From: Eutreptiella sp. 'Long Island Sound 2002'
Taxonomy: Eukaryota > Euglenozoa > Euglenophyceae > Eutreptiales > Eutreptiaceae
Length of the DNA: 64,000 bases
NCBI GenBank assembly: GCA_964036045.1
Contig: OZ038379.1
Span: 15,884,317-15,948,316 of the forward strand
Reading direction: 5' to 3'
The position numbers were made by a program, and so were the translations under genes. The notes below the pieces were generated by a model. That model was given only the letters and a program-made list of their open reading frames with translations. It did not search any database and was not told the origin of the DNA. Shown piece after piece: positions 1-12,002 of this stretch (position 1 is its first letter; every line of letters begins with the position of its first letter).

Positions 1-2
1 CC

Positions 3-1151
3 ATGGATGTGTTCGCCATGCCTGAAGTCACCGTGGACGGAGAGACCTACGACTGCGTCATCCTGGCGGTGGATAGGCACAGTGGGTATATCGTGGCGGT
101 CCCTGGCAAGAAGTCCAAGAAGAAGGACAAGAAGGACAAGCATGGAGTGGGGCTGCAGGCCAAGACCGTCGCTAACGCCATGATCAGGCATTGGCTGACA
201 ATTTTCGATGTCCCAGCTGTCATCTGCAGCGATCGGGGCAGTCAATTTGTGGGGACGTGGTTCAAGACGATGTGCAAGCACATGGGGATTCGGCACGCCA
301 AGACCGTGGCATACCACAGCCGGTCGAACGGCCGGGCTGAGGTGGCCGGGCGGCAGATGTTCGAGAAGTTCCGCCAGCTGCACATCGACGAACCGGGCCG
401 GAATTGGTACAATTCGCTGTGGAGGGTACTCCAAGCGTATCACGACCTTCCGGGGCCCACTGGACTGTCGCCCCATCGCATCCTGTTCCTACGGGATCGA
501 GTGTCACGCACTCTCCCGTGGTTGAACCATGGCAAGGTGGCCCGGGATGCGAACGCCATGATGGCTGAGGCGGACGACACGGCGGCCAAGGTGTGCAAGG
601 CACTTCTGGACGAGCATGACAAGAGGGCCAAGTATTTCAAGCAAGGAAAGGTCCAGAAGTATGCTCTCCAAGACACCGTGTGGGTGGAGCGGCACCACAA
701 GGATGTCCTGTCCAGGCATCGGCAGGCATCTTGGTATGTGCCGGGGGTAATCGTGCGGAAGGTCGGGCAGGACGTGTATGCGGTTCGTGTGGGGGATAAC
801 AAGATCCTGGACCGCGACCATACCCAGCTTCGTCCTCGAGCACCAGACCCCAGCGGACGTCCCGTCACCTTCGAGTTCACGGCCGGCGATGTGGACTCCG
901 ACGACGAGGGTGAGGACGACGACTTCACCGCCGAGAGAATCCTGGCGGACAAGCCGGACCCGGGGACGCCTGGGGGGAGGCTTTATAAAGTCCGTTGGAA
1001 GGGATTCGCCGCATCCAGGGATTCGTGGGAACCTCCAAGCAGTTTTGTGCCGAGGTACACCACGGTCTGGATGGACTACCTGAAGAAAAAGAATATTTCT
1101 TTGGATGTCAAGGACGTGTTGGTCCATTTGGTTGCTGCAGTAGCACTGTAA
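3..1151 (+). CDS. Ty3/gypsy integrase-chromodomain, 5' truncated by window
   Basis: This is the C-terminal part of a retrotransposon polyprotein; the real reading frame must begin upstream of the window, because it opens on the first catalytic Asp of integrase (M-D-V-F). The DDE core is visible: D at residue 2, D in CSDRGSQF (about residue 77) and E in NGRAEVAG (about residue 113). An SH3-like C-terminal integrase region follows at about residues 215-280. The last 75 residues are a chromodomain (ERILADK, then YKVRWKGF and SWEPPSSF). It inserts element cDNA into host chromatin, and the chromodomain probably guides it to modified histones (known for chromoviruses, inferred here). The frame is intact and ends in TAA. 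It is a third gypsy lineage, distinct from the two complete families further right, and resembles the relic at 44.8-46.0 kb. Confidence 0.9.
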   Translation: MDVFAMPEVTVDGETYDCVILAVDRHSGYIVAVPGKKSKKKDKKDKHGVGLQAKTVANAMIRHWLTIFDVPAVICSDRGSQFVGTWFKTMCKHMGIRHAKTVAYHSRSNGRAEVAGRQMFEKFRQLHIDEPGRNWYNSLWRVLQAYHDLPGPTGLSPHRILFLRDRVSRTLPWLNHGKVARDANAMMAEADDTAAKVCKALLDEHDKRAKYFKQGKVQKYALQDTVWVERHHKDVLSRHRQASWYVPGVIVRKVGQDVYAVRVGDNKILDRDHTQLRPRAPDPSGRPVTFEFTAGDVDSDDEGEDDDFTAERILADKPDPGTPGGRLYKVRWKGFAASRDSWEPPSSFVPRYTTVWMDYLKKKNISLDVKDVLVHLVAAVAL

Positions 1152-1470
1152 TGGATTCCCCTTGGCATTTTGTTTGTTTCTGTGCTTGGGGAGACGGGTG
1201 AGGGCGTTCATCCGGGGATTTTTCGGCCTTGATTGGCCATATACCCCCTTCACTCGATCTCCACATATATATTTCATTGTGGTATACTTATCTAGGTCGA
1301 CCGACGACGTTTCTTTATCTTTGATCCCCTTGGTCCTTGTTGTAGATCAAGAGGAGACCGGACATGGCGTAGGGCGCTGAGTATCAGTGTCCTCACCCCT
1401 CCCTTGGGGCATGGGGGACGCCTACGACGTGTGTGGGGCCTCCATGTGTCCTTGGGACATGGAGGGGGGG
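1152..1470 (+). other. 3' noncoding region of the first gypsy element with probable polypurine tract
   Basis: There is no ORF. A purine run of ten bases (GGAGGGGGGG) at 1461-1470 is followed directly by TTGGAGCCC, which fits a plus-strand primer followed by the start of a 3' LTR with a TG terminus at 1472. The matching 5' LTR lies outside the window, so this cannot be confirmed by comparison. Confidence 0.45.
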
Positions 1471-3905
1471 TTGGAGCCCATTGGGGTCCTCCCGTCCTCT
1501 CTTCAATGACTTCCGAGCGGTAACAACGCTCTGAGAAGGGGGGTGAAGCCGGTTCGGACCCCCGTGGCCATCTTGGGGTCACTTGGGGTGTGTATCTATG
1601 TGCGGCAAGCCGCCATTGGCTGATATCATACTCTCCCATCCACCTGAACTAACCCGATGTGATAGTGTGATAGGTTTGGAGATTCCGGCTACGAGCGGCC
1701 ATATTCAATACCGAGGCGCCGCCAGCTGAGATTTATATATCAGAATATCAGGAATCAACAGGGTTTTATTATCATGATGTTTCCGTAATTTTTCAGCCTT
1801 TCGTTCTGATGGTCAATGTATCGGCGACCGTCAGTTGGCTCGCGATTTTGCGTCAACCGATTGGTTAACTGTTATTTCCAGATATTTTGGCGGATACTCC
1901 GTTGAAGGGTCAGATTTCATCAGCAAAGGGTTCGTTGCTTCCGCAATTTTCTAAATAAGCACTCGAAATTTTAATCTGAATTTTTCGCGATGTCGAAATC
2001 GGATTTTCGACTTCGACATCGCCGCACTTGATTTGGACTTCTTCGAGTGGTCATACTCTTTTCCCTATGCCCGAATCAGGTTTCCCTTATACTTGCCACC
2101 CATTTGACTTGGAGATATAAGGGAAACAAAAGTGAATCGTGGGACCACTTTGAAGGGCCATATCTACGAGCGAGTGTGAGGAAAGAGGATAAGAAAGGTT
2201 GCGTTGCAAGCGCCTTGGTCTCAGCTTACTTTGGGAAGCATCAAACGCCTTTGGTGTGTACACATGCCCGGTGTAGCAAGGGATAATGGTCAAGAGAGTA
2301 TAAATTGATATATAACTCTTGGACCGTGCAACCGAATATTTTAATGCGACTTTCGAGTGTACCGCATGAGTGTTGGGGTTGCATAGATACTTTTCTTGGG
2401 TTCCTACGCATTTTTAACGTGAAGTTCTGTCCATGGAGGGACATGGCATATCATGGTGGGAGCCACTTTTGAGGGTAGGTTTTATATGCATGGTATATGT
2501 CTTGATATGCTCACGCTAATGTTATATATCTTCGTGTGGCCGAAGAGATGGGGAGCCATACGTGACGAGGGTGTTGCCCATGTCCCAATTGTGGAATTCA
2601 AAGCGCTAGACTAAGTCTACCGCATATGTATTGCTCATGGTATGTTTGGGAAAGAGATCCATGAGTGCACTCCCATTTTCATGGGGCATGTAGATATGAG
2701 TGGCGAAGGTATCTCCATGCGCCCGATTGGGGATCCAAGTGGGGGAATTGTTCGCAAATGGTTCCAATCATTTGTGTATTGAACCATGAGCGGATATCAT
2801 GGGTGAGCATAGAGATATACTATCATGACAACTTTGTATTTGGTCATATTTTCATGTTTTTGACCTCAATTTTTGCTCATTTTTGCGTTTTGTGTACTTA
2901 CCTTGTCGGCAAACAGCAAGAAGCCTATGGAGAGTCAAACCATGGTATGTTCTTCATATGTTGGCATATGCTTTGGAGTTGAACACCACCATATGCCGGA
3001 TCCAGTACTCCATTTGGCTTGGTGCACGAAGGATCACAAGAATTGGTCTCAAGATCATGGGCTGACTTGGGCAGTGCGTGGCGCCCATATCCGAAGGGGT
3101 TTCGAGGGTAAAGTGGGGATGTACATGGGCATTGGCCTTTGGTCTCTATCCTCCATGAATACTAGACTTCGATTCCATGCATGCTTTGAGCCTTCGGATA
3201 AGTGGTAACTTCAATTTTGAGCATATATTTGATATATGGCCAATATGGTGTGAATTGGCAGTTTTTTGGCATGTTATGAGTTCAAACTCATGGGGCATAT
3301 CTCCAAGCCCATTCGACTCCAAGTCCAACCAAGGTTATGTCAGGGTGGGGCATCGTCCTGAGAGCCACTCTAGGCCATGACACGCCACCTCCCCTATTGG
3401 GCTAGGAAATATAGGCTTGGGAGTGAACACATTTTTGGGGTTTGTGTAGTGACTTGTGACATATGGCATTCAGCCATCTCATTTGACCTGGTTCAGGGCA
3501 ATATGTTGGTGAGTCAAGGGAAGGTCTTGAGTCCAGGGAATGAAGGGTTTATGGCTGTGAATGTGTATGTTTACCTCTTTCCCCAACCTTGCTTTATTTG
3601 TGTTCATATGCCAATTTCAGGGCTTTCCTCTTTGGTGCAATTCTTGTACATGCCCGCCACCGTGAGACGATCGGTGTGCTGAACGGAAGCCCGCAGCCCG
3701 TATTGGATTGTGAATTGGGCTATTGCTGTATTTGTGGGATCTGGTTGCTGTTCAGGGTTGAAGGAGGATTACATTTTCTATATTTTTGGATTTTGGACCT
3801 TGGACCTTGAGGATTTTGAGAAATGTAATCGTTGATCCGGAGTAAATCAGCAGGGGTAACAGGCGGAAGGGGCACAGCGGGGGCCGGTCCTGGTAGGGAC
3901 CTTCT
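1471..3905. other. Noncoding stretch, putative 3' LTR start then unassigned sequence
   Basis: No convincing gene is present; the ORFs are short and unrelated to known proteins. The left part probably begins with the 3' LTR of the truncated gypsy element. A TATA-like ATTTATATAT lies at 1731-1740. A perfect 11-bp inverted repeat (GCGATGTCGAA at 1987-1997, TTCGACATCGC at 2012-2022) could form a hairpin. The LTR end could not be located. A small hairpin (GGTCC/GGACC) lies next to the truncated end of the following retrotransposon near 3.9 kb. Confidence 0.35.
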
Positions 3906-5645
3906 TTACCTCACTCGCGTCTTTTCAAATTCTGGTTTCAATTTCAGGTCCATCTGGACCAGTTTTTTACAAGAAAGGGGAGGCGGCAAGGCGCCGAACA
4001 CCTCCTCATAGGTTATAAGCAGTTTCTTCAGGCGGGGGTCAAGGTTAAGACTCTCGAGTTTCTGAAGGAAATCCTCCTCAGCATGGAGGTTGCTTTTTCC
4101 ATGTTCTTTCTTTTTCTGTCGATCAGCAGTTTCGGCAGGTACAGAACCATCGTCCCACTCAGGGGGACATTGTTGCCCATAGTGCAGAGAATACACTAGG
4201 GGTATCTCAGGATCAGGCAGCGTATAGGACTCATCGTCCTCCTCAGACCAGATGGAGGATTTCCAGGTCTGTCTGAGGTATTGCAGCCGCTCTTGGCGCT
4301 CGATACCTTCGGCCTTCAGGTACAACAGCCGCCGGAGTTCTTGAGTGTCATGCTCAGACAAGGGCATGTTATTAGCAGCAGGCCGCGCCAGAGCATCAGC
4401 ACTCCGGGCCACGGGTTCACCTGTGTGCATAGGCTGCATCTGTAGCACTGGCTTCCCAACAGGGGAAGCGGGTTCAGAGGTTGACTCTAGATCTACCTCC
4501 TCTAGCAACAGCTGGGCTAGGAAGGCACTATGTTTTAGGTCAACACAGCTGGGATCAACAGAAGGAATATTGCTGGCGATCTCAGACAGTTGGTCGTCAG
4601 CATCCTCTTTTACAGCTGCAGGTTCCAGATAGTCATCGGGAGACTCACACCATGTAAGTGTGGCAGATAGGTGCGCAGGAGATCGATTTTTGAGATCATA
4701 AAGGGTCAGGCCACGATTTTCGGCCATGACCTCTTTCAGTAGCACCTGGTCTAGGTCACACGGGGGTACAGGATTGAGAGATCCATCGACGATGGACAGG
4801 AAACTGGCCCACTCAGGGGCCTGCATAGCTCTGTCTGAGTCCTCAGGCACATAGATGGGGCCGTCGGGGAGTTGCACTCTTCCCACGGTCATTCGATCTA
4901 GCATACGGCGCCAGTAAGCATGTTCACCAGAGCAGCCCCAGTCAGGGGTGCACACAACAACCCTTCCTCCCTCATAAGCGATTTTGGTTAGAACCTTCGC
5001 GAGCAGGGAGAAGGGAGGGTTAGCATACGCTAGGCCCATTGCTTTCCAGAAGAAACGGAAAGCATTGTTCAGTTGTTTCGAGCAGTACAACTGCATGACG
5101 TGCTGTTGTTGGCTCGCAAACAATTCCACCTGGATCTCATCCAGGTTTACCTGAAGGGCCGCCAGTCCATTTTCAAGAACGTGACGGGCCAATTGGTAGT
5201 TTTCAGTACGATAGTTAGTCTTGGATGCGTAGCGCAGCCCACACTCTTTTCGTCCTGACAGCTCCAAAGGTACGGAGAATAGCCCACTGCCAAAGTCGCA
5301 GTGCAAAGAATAGGGGCGCCGGAGGGACAGCATTTTTACCTGGGGGTTTCTTCGTAGGAAGTCGGTGCCAATGACGATGTCAAAGGCGTCGGTGTCCAGC
5401 ACTCTGCAGTGTTGGGTAACGGTTTCGTTGCCCAGACATATAGTCACATCGACCCCCCCCAAGGAATGGATGGTACGCCCATCCCCTACTCTTATGGCCA
5501 CGGTCTTAGTTTTCTTGAAAGTCTTTAGCAGGCGCCGGGCCACTATGGAAAGTGTTGCACCGGTGTCAAGCACCGCTCGAAAAACCTGATCCCCGATTTT
5601 CAGGAGGATCCAGAAAACCAAGTCCTCCTCTTCGGAGCCGCCCCC
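3906..5645 (-). pseudogene. Family-1 pol fragment: protease and methyltransferase-like domain, copy a
   Basis: This is the in-frame continuation of gag after the TAG. The aspartic protease motif is intact (VLDTGATLSIV, then IVIGTDFL). It is followed by a Dam-like domain with ELFAS and ANPPFSLL motifs and then a long acidic linker. The frame ends at a TAA where similarity to copy b breaks off, just before the reverse transcriptase. No RT, RNase H or integrase remains, so this is a truncated pseudogene. Its Asp shows that the Glu at this site in copy b is derived. Confidence 0.88.
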
Positions 5646-7853
5646 CTACTCCTCATCAGGGAACTTAACATCCACCCCTGCAGCAATGAGGGACTTGGCC
5701 ATCCAGGCCAAGCGCCTCTTCTTGGAAATATTCCCCTCAGGGGTAGCGTTATCCCCTTGGAGGCGCTTCTTGGGGTCACCTGCGGCAGGAGCGGGTGTAG
5801 CAGCAGGAGTGGGTGTAGCAACGGGCGCTGATGAGCGCCTCTGGGGGTTAAGGTGTCCATTTTTGCCACCCCCCTTGCCACCTCCTTTACCACCTTTATC
5901 CCCATTCGGGGGATTTCTGGCAGGCGTTTGGGTCTTCTGGCGTTCCGCCTCCTGACGCTTGAGTTTGTCACTCTCGCGTTTCCTAATGTGGCATTCGTCC
6001 TTGTAGTGACGACGTTTGCCACAGTAACCACAGGTGATGGTACACCTGAAATGGTCCTGATGGGTCACAGGTTTCCCATCTTTGGTATACTGCTGACGTT
6101 TCATCTGCAGCATACAGCCACTGCGGAGATCGCAGTCAGAGGCATGACAAGGTCCCCATTTGTCATTGGCAGGTTTGCAGTAGAACAGGGGGGGTGTACC
6201 TGCATCAGGTTTAACCTCATTCATGGCACGTAGGTTACCCCTCCCTTTACCACCTCCCTGCTTGGTGTTAGTGGGATTTTTATGCCCTTTCCCTTCGCCA
6301 CGTTCGGGGGTAGGGGTACCACATCGACCCAAATGCTTCTCGAGGAATTTCTCCATGTGGGAGTTATTCTCTCTCTCAAGAGCTAGCTCAATCAAGAGAT
6401 CCACCAGTGCATCGTACGAGTGGGTCCTGCTCTTCCTCTCAGAGGTGGAGCGGCAATCATCCCACGTACGTTGAGGGATCTTACTCATGAGCCACAGGTG
6501 GGGCTCAGTGGCTCTGTAGGAGCGCACGTTCATCCTCGAAAACAAGTACTCCAAGTCGCACACATATTCAGAAATTCGCGTAGCGGATGGAAACTCAGGG
6601 AGCATAGGTAGCTCCTCGATCTGTGTGCGTACGCTGAGGTCAGTCTCATAGACTGGGAATGTTTTCTCCAACCTCAGGAGTACCTCTGCCCAGGTAGAAC
6701 AGGTTTTCACAATCTGTTTCACCTGTTTTTGCAAAAATTTCTTTTTGCATAAGCGTTTCAGCAGTGAGCATTTGGTGGCCACATCCACATGGGATTGGCC
6801 AGTCAACAAAAGGAACTCTGCAAATTCTTCTGCCCGTTAGGGCAGATTTTTGGGGTCGAACTCCGGCAGTTCCAGCTGGATGTTCGCCTGGGCAATAGGT
6901 CTGCCCGTCTTCCCACCCCCCGGAGTTAGGCCTAAAGGCGACACGCCGGCAAGAGGTGCCAGGGCTGACAGCCCTCTTTTCTCAATCTCTGTGACAGGCA
7001 CGTCCTGTAGTTCTGCCATGGGCACAGTCCTGGCACGGGGGTGAAAGGGGCTGGGGCAGGTGACCTTAGGCAACAGCCTTGAGACCCTTGATCTCTTAAG
7101 ATCTTCGACCAGGGTACTCAGTCCTGGAGAGAGAGAGGGCAACTCTGGCTTGGGTAAGGGTTCTGCAATACCCAATTTAGCCTTAATGGCCTCCGATAGG
7201 GCCGTCACATCTGGATCTTCTGATCCGGACAGGAGTTTGCCCAACAGCTCGGCCGTATGATCCAGGGCACCGTAGGTAGGCCTTGGATGATGTTGTTCCA
7301 CAACTCGAGTCGGGCCCACTTCGGGAGCCCTTGGGGTTGGACAACATGCTCTTGGATACTCAGGTCTTGGTCGTCTTGGCAGGGATGCAGTCTCGGCTCT
7401 GTCGGACGGCGGGCCAGAGTGCGTGTAGGACCCTAGGTCTGTACGTGGTCTGGATCCATGTACTGCCAATGGCTCCTCTCCATCTTCTCCACGAATGGAT
7501 TTGTAGTACTCCTCCTTGAGGATGTATTCATCCATTTTCTTCCTCAGTTCTTCATACTCCTCAGGACCTTCAATCGCTGTTGAGGATGAAGCCGGACAAT
7601 TGAATCTGGATACTGAGGCTGCTACACGTCTGTGGAGATGACTGAAGCTGTCTCCACCGTGGGCCGCTAAGGCCTCGGTGGTAAGGCTTTTATTTTCTTC
7701 CGCCCTTCTGCGTTCTGGATCTCCTTGGGACCCAGATGCGCGACTGAGATGTTGTGGAGCTGGGTAAGGTGGTTCACTCATTGGGTGGGCCATGCTGCCC
7801 ATTTGCACTTGGACAGTTCTGATGGGCCAGGTCCTGACGCTTGGCGTGGACAT
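5646..7853 (-). pseudogene. Family-1 gag, copy a, one nonsense codon
   Basis: The start chosen is the ATG at 7853, matching the ATG of copy b; the frame is open a little further upstream only by alternative codons. Gag would form the particle and bind RNA. One premature TAA lies at 6837-6839 where copy b has a Glu codon; the same frame then stays open to the natural TAG at 5646-5648, giving about 735 codons in total. A CX2CX4HX4C zinc knuckle (CGYCGKRRHYKDEC) lies at 5991-6032, with another Cys-rich stretch upstream and a Lys/Gly/Pro-rich tail. Pol continues in the same frame after the TAG. Confidence 0.85.
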
Positions 7854-7924
7854 GATGAACTTGTTGTTGAGCTTTATGTGCTGCACTTCTTCTCAGGGTC
7901 GGTTCAAAAGGTCACAAGGGACTG

Positions 7925-7936
7925 CCTCTGCTACCA
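7925..7936 (-). promoter_or_regulatory. Primer-binding site (initiator tRNA-Met type)
   Basis: TGGTAGCAGAGG follows the LTR directly on the minus strand. It is complementary to the 3' end of eukaryotic initiator tRNA-Met (CCTCTGCTACCA), the usual primer for Ty3/gypsy first-strand synthesis. Confidence 0.85.
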
Positions 7937-8642
7937 AAAAGATGTCCTTGATTTATGCCCTAGATATTTTGATGAAATCCTGCAGGTTTAGTAGTTGAAA
8001 ACCCAAACCAAAGCAGCAAGTAGAGCAAGAACAGGATGTGGATCGAATCAATGATTGTTTTTGGAATCCAGTGTAACACAGAAGGGCTGCAGATAGACAA
8101 AGCAGGTTTATACACAAAGATTCAATCACAAATGGATACTACAAAAGATTCTATATGAAAATTGGTCTGACTCTTGCCTCAGAGGTTGCAATAGGCACTT
8201 CATGTGCACTCTTTTGGGTGAAATGGTGCTGGTTAGGAATGTGGGGCATAGATATCAGGACCACACAGAAAATGACTTGGCCAAGCAACTAAATTCAGAA
8301 ACAGTTACAAAGTAGGACCACAATAAATGGTAGAAACAATTGAGTATAGGGGTCTTGGGGTGGGAGACCACTAGACTTAACCTCCAAGGCCTAAAGCATG
8401 AAATGCCTATTTTATTTCGGTATATCCTCCATGAAGGAAGGTACCTCCGCTCAGTTGAGTGGTAGGGGTGAACTTCATGGGGGGCTAGGGTCACAACCCT
8501 AGTTACTTTGAGAAGGTGTACTTTAGGCATCCAAAAAGAGATGAAACACTTAGGTTTGTCTTAGCATCAACAAAAGGGTTTTAAGGGGGGCTGGCCTGGA
8601 TCAAGCCCTCCAAGAAAGACATGGCAGTGACTTTTTCTTACT
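7937..8642 (-). repeat. Family-1 5' LTR of copy a
   Basis: About 706 bp, beginning AGTAAGAAAAAG and ending CATCTTTT directly before the primer-binding site. It belongs to the same LTR subgroup as the copies at 31917 and 35679: they share a GGATATACCGAAATAAAATAG block, where copy b has GGACATACCAAAATAAATCAG. The terminus is not the usual TG...CA. Confidence 0.88.
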
Positions 8643-9033
8643 GGTAACCTAAACAAGGTTTACCGTGCGCAATTCACGTGGCCTACCCTTTAATGCATCA
8701 TGTGCACGCAGGGAAGGGAGGCAGACCAATTCCACACTGACTCAACCAGGAGATGAGCTCCTCCTGGGCTAACCTACCTTACTCACCATGCATCGTGTGA
8801 ATGCCGAAATGAAGCGAACACAAAACAAGCCTAAGCGTTTTAAGCAACCCTACTTTAACGCTACGGCCACACACGAACAAACACTTTCTTTACTTACCTG
8901 TGAAGAGAAAACAAGGGTGAATTGGGGTACAGGGAAAGCGTCACAGCGTGTGGATGCCTCAATTAGGCACATGCATCGCGAGCACAGCGCATATTCTAAC
9001 CCTACGTGCGCGCTGCGCGCTCGATTCGCATCG
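8643..9033 (+). repeat. Fragment of older family-1 3' region (left piece of the insertion target)
   Basis: These 391 bp match 18224-18610 inside copy b, which is part of the family-1 3' noncoding region. The piece is the spacer between copies a and b. Its last five bases, CATCG (9029-9033), are the left target-site duplication of copy b. The same block continues at 20222, showing that copy b split it. It holds a CCAGGAGA/CCTCCTGG hairpin like the one at 18321-18342. A reverse-complement partial copy lies at 35444-35678. Confidence 0.85.
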
Positions 9034-9743
9034 AGTAAGAAAAAGTCACTGCCATGTCTTTCTTGGAGGGCTTGATCCAGGCTAAGCCCCCCTTAAAACC
9101 CTTTGTTGATGCTAAGACAAACTTAAGTGTTTTTATCTCTCTTTGGTTGCCTAAAGTACACTTTCTCAAAGTAACTAGGGTTGTGGCCCTAGCCCCCCCA
9201 TGAAGTTCACCCCTACCACTCAACTGAGCGGAGGTACCTTCCTTCATGGAGGACATACCAAAATAAATCAGGCATTTCATGCTTGTTAGCCTTGGAGGTT
9301 AAGCCTAGTGGTCTCCCACCCCAAGTCCCCTATACTCAATTGTTTCTACCACTTATTGTGGTCCTACTTTGTAACTGTTTCTGAATTCAGTTGCTTGGCC
9401 AAGTCATTTTCTGTGTGGTCCTGACATCCATGCCCCTCAGTCCTAACCAGCACCATTTCACCCAAAAGAGTGCACATGAAGTGCCTATTGCAACCTCTGA
9501 GGCAAGAGTCAGACCAATTTTCATATAAAACCTTTTGTGTTATCCATTTGTGATTGAATCTATGTGCATAAACCTGCTTTGTCTATCTGCAGCCCTTCTG
9601 TGTTACACTGGATTCCAAAACCAATCATTGATTCGATCCACATCCTGTCCTTGCTCTACTTGCTGCTTTGTTTGGGGTTTTCAACTACAAAACCTGCAGG
9701 ACTACATCAAAATATCTAGGGCATAATTCAAGGACATCTTTCC
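9034..9743 (+). repeat. Family-1 5' LTR, copy b
   Basis: It starts AGTAAGAAAAAG and ends CATCTTTC next to the primer-binding site. A TATA-like TATAAAA at 9524-9530 is a plausible promoter core. It matches the 3' LTR at 19512-20221 almost throughout. The ends are AG...CT rather than TG...CA, and the termini AGTAAG/CTTTCT form an imperfect inverted repeat. Confidence 0.9.
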
Positions 9744-9754
9744 GGTAGCAGAGA
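9743..9754 (+). promoter_or_regulatory. Primer-binding site, copy b
   Basis: CGGTAGCAGAGA follows the LTR. It differs from the copy-a site (TGGTAGCAGAGG) at the first and last base, so pairing with initiator tRNA-Met is slightly weakened. The last base of the LTR may overlap the site. Confidence 0.75.
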
Positions 9755-9824
9755 CAGTCCCTTGTGACCTTTTGAACCGACCCTGAGAAGAAGTGCAGAA
9801 CAAAAGCTCAACAACAAGTTCATC

Positions 9825-12002
9825 ATGTCCACGCCAAGCGTCAGGACCTGGCCCATCAGAACTGTCCAAGTACAAATGGGCAGCATGGCCCACCCAATTA
9901 GTGAACCACCTCACCGAGCTCCACATCATCTCAGTGGCGCATCTGGGTCCCAAGGAGATCCAGAACGCAGAAGGGCGGAAGAGAATAAAGGCCTTACCAC
10001 CGAGGCCTTAGCAGCACACGGTGGAGACAGCTTCAGTCACCTCCACAGACGTGTGGCTGCTTCAGTATCAAGATCAAATTGTCCAGCTTCATCCTCAACT
10101 GCCATTGAAGGACCTGAGGAGTATGAGGAGCTGAAGCAGAAGATGGATGAGTACATCCTACATCAGGAGTACTACAAATCCATCCGTGGGGAAGATGGAG
10201 AGGAGCCACTGGCTGTACATGGATCCATACCACGTACAGACCTAGGGTCCTACGCGCACTCGGGTCCTCCGTCCACTGCATCCCTGCCAAGACGAACAAG
10301 ACCTGAGTATCCGAGACCATGTTATCGGACCCCAAGGGCTCCTGAAGTGGGCCCAACACGAGTCGAAGAACAACATCATCCAAGGCCATCCTACGGAGCC
10401 CTGGATCACACGGCCGAGCTGTTGGCCAAACTCCTGTCTGGATCAGAAGATCCAGATGTGACGGCCCTATCAGAGGCCATTAAGGCAAAGCTGGGTATTG
10501 CAGAACCCTTACCCAAGCCTGAGCTGCCCTCTCTCTCTCCAGGGCTGAGTACCGTGGCCGAAGATCTCAAGACATCAAGGGTCTCAAGGCTGTTGCCTAA
10601 GGTCACCTGCCCCAGCCCCTTTCACCCCCGTGCCAGGACTGTGCCTATGGCTGATCTACAGGACGTGCCTGTCACAGAGATTGAGAGAAGAGGGCTGTCA
10701 GCCCTGGCCCCTCTTGCCGGCGTGTCGCCTTCAGGCCTAACTCCGGGGGGTGGGAAGACGGGCAGACCAATTGCCCAGGCGAACATCCAGCTGGAACTGC
10801 CGGAGCTCGACCCCAAAAATCTGCCTGAATGGGCAGAAGAATTTGCAGAGTTCCTTTTGTTGACTGGCCAATCCCATGTGGATGTGGCCACCAAATGCTC
10901 ACTGCTAAAACGCTCATGCAAAAAGAAATTTTTGCAAAAACAGGTCAAACAGATTGTGAAAACCTGTTCTACCTGGGCAGAGGTACTCCTGAGGTTAGAG
11001 AAAACATTCCCAGTCTATGAGACTGACCTCAGCGTACGCACACAGATCGAGAAGCTACCTATGTTCCCGGAGTTTCCATCCGCTGCGCGAATTTCTGAGT
11101 GTGTGTGCGACTTCGAGGATGAACGTGGGCTCCTACAGAGCCACTGAGCCCCACCTGTGGCTCATGAGTAAGATTCCCCAGCGTACGTGGGATGATTGCC
11201 GCTCCACCTCTGAGAGGAAGAGCAGGACCCACTCGTACGATGCACTGGTGGATCTCTTGATTGAGATAGCTCTTGAGAGAGAGAACGACTCCCACATGGA
11301 GAAGTTCCTCAAGAAGCATTTGGGACGAGGTGGTACCCCTACCCCCGAACGTGGCGAAGGGAAGGGGCATAAAAATCCCACAAACACCAACAAGGGAGGT
11401 GGTAAAGGGAGGGGCAACCTACGTGCCATGAACGAGGTTCAACCTGATGCAGGCACACCCCCCCTGTTCTACTGCAAACCTGTCAATGACAAGGGGGGAC
11501 CTTGTCATGCCTCTGACTGCGATCTCCGCAGTGGCTGTATGCTGCAGATGAAACGTCAGCAGCACACCAAAGATGGGAAACAGGTGACCCATCAGGACGC
11601 TTCAGGTGTACCATCACCTGTGGTTACTGTGGCAAACGTCGTCACTACGAGGACAAATGCCACATCAAGAAACGCGAGAGTGACAAACTCAAGCGTCAGG
11701 AGGCGGAGCGCCAGAAGACCCAGACGCCCGCCAGAAATCCCCCGAATGGGGATAAAGGTAAACGAGGTGGCAAGGGGGGTGGCAAAACTGGACCCCCTAA
11801 CCCCCAGAGGCGCTCATCAGCGCCTGTTGCTACACCCAGTCCTGCTGCTACACCCGCTCCTGCCGCAGGTGTCCCCCAGAAGCGCCCCCAAGGGGATAAC
11901 GCTACCCCTGAGGGGAATATTTCCAAGAAGAGGCGCTTGGCCTGGATGGCCAAGTCCCTCATGGCTGCAGGGGTGGATGTGAAATTCCCTGATGAGGAAT
12001 AG
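9825..12002 (+). pseudogene. Family-1 gag, copy b, two frameshifts
   Basis: The ATG at 9825 opens 440 codons. Compared with copy a, a 14-bp deletion near 11,111 shifts the frame; the product then ends at 11147. A further one-base deletion near 11,600 lies just before the zinc knuckle, whose CX2CX4HX4C codons survive at 11619-11660 in another frame. The natural TAG is at 12000-12002. Gag builds the particle and binds genomic RNA. The N-terminal half is Pro/Ser-rich; the middle (about 10,800-11,300) is capsid-like by position. Particles from this copy would need Gag from another copy. Confidence 0.85.

Larger units (their letters stand above)
3906..8642 (-). mobile_element. Family-1 Ty3/gypsy retrotransposon copy a, 3' truncated
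   Basis: This minus-strand copy contains the 5' LTR (8642 to 7937), primer-binding site, gag, protease and the methyltransferase-like domain. It stops matching the full copy just before the reverse transcriptase (equivalent to plus position about 13741). The opposite LTR and the rest of pol are missing. It lies head to head with copy b and is flanked at 8643 by a fragment of an older family-1 element. It cannot move on its own, but it keeps some residues that copy b has lost, including the protease Asp and the intact zinc-knuckle frame. Confidence 0.92.

Noticed and set aside
9034-9743. The module beginning GTAAG, repeated before different coding regions, looked like a mobile intron (introner) with a GTAAG donor.
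   Set aside because: It is followed by a primer-binding site, preceded elsewhere by a polypurine tract, and paired at both ends of copy b with a target duplication, so it is an LTR.
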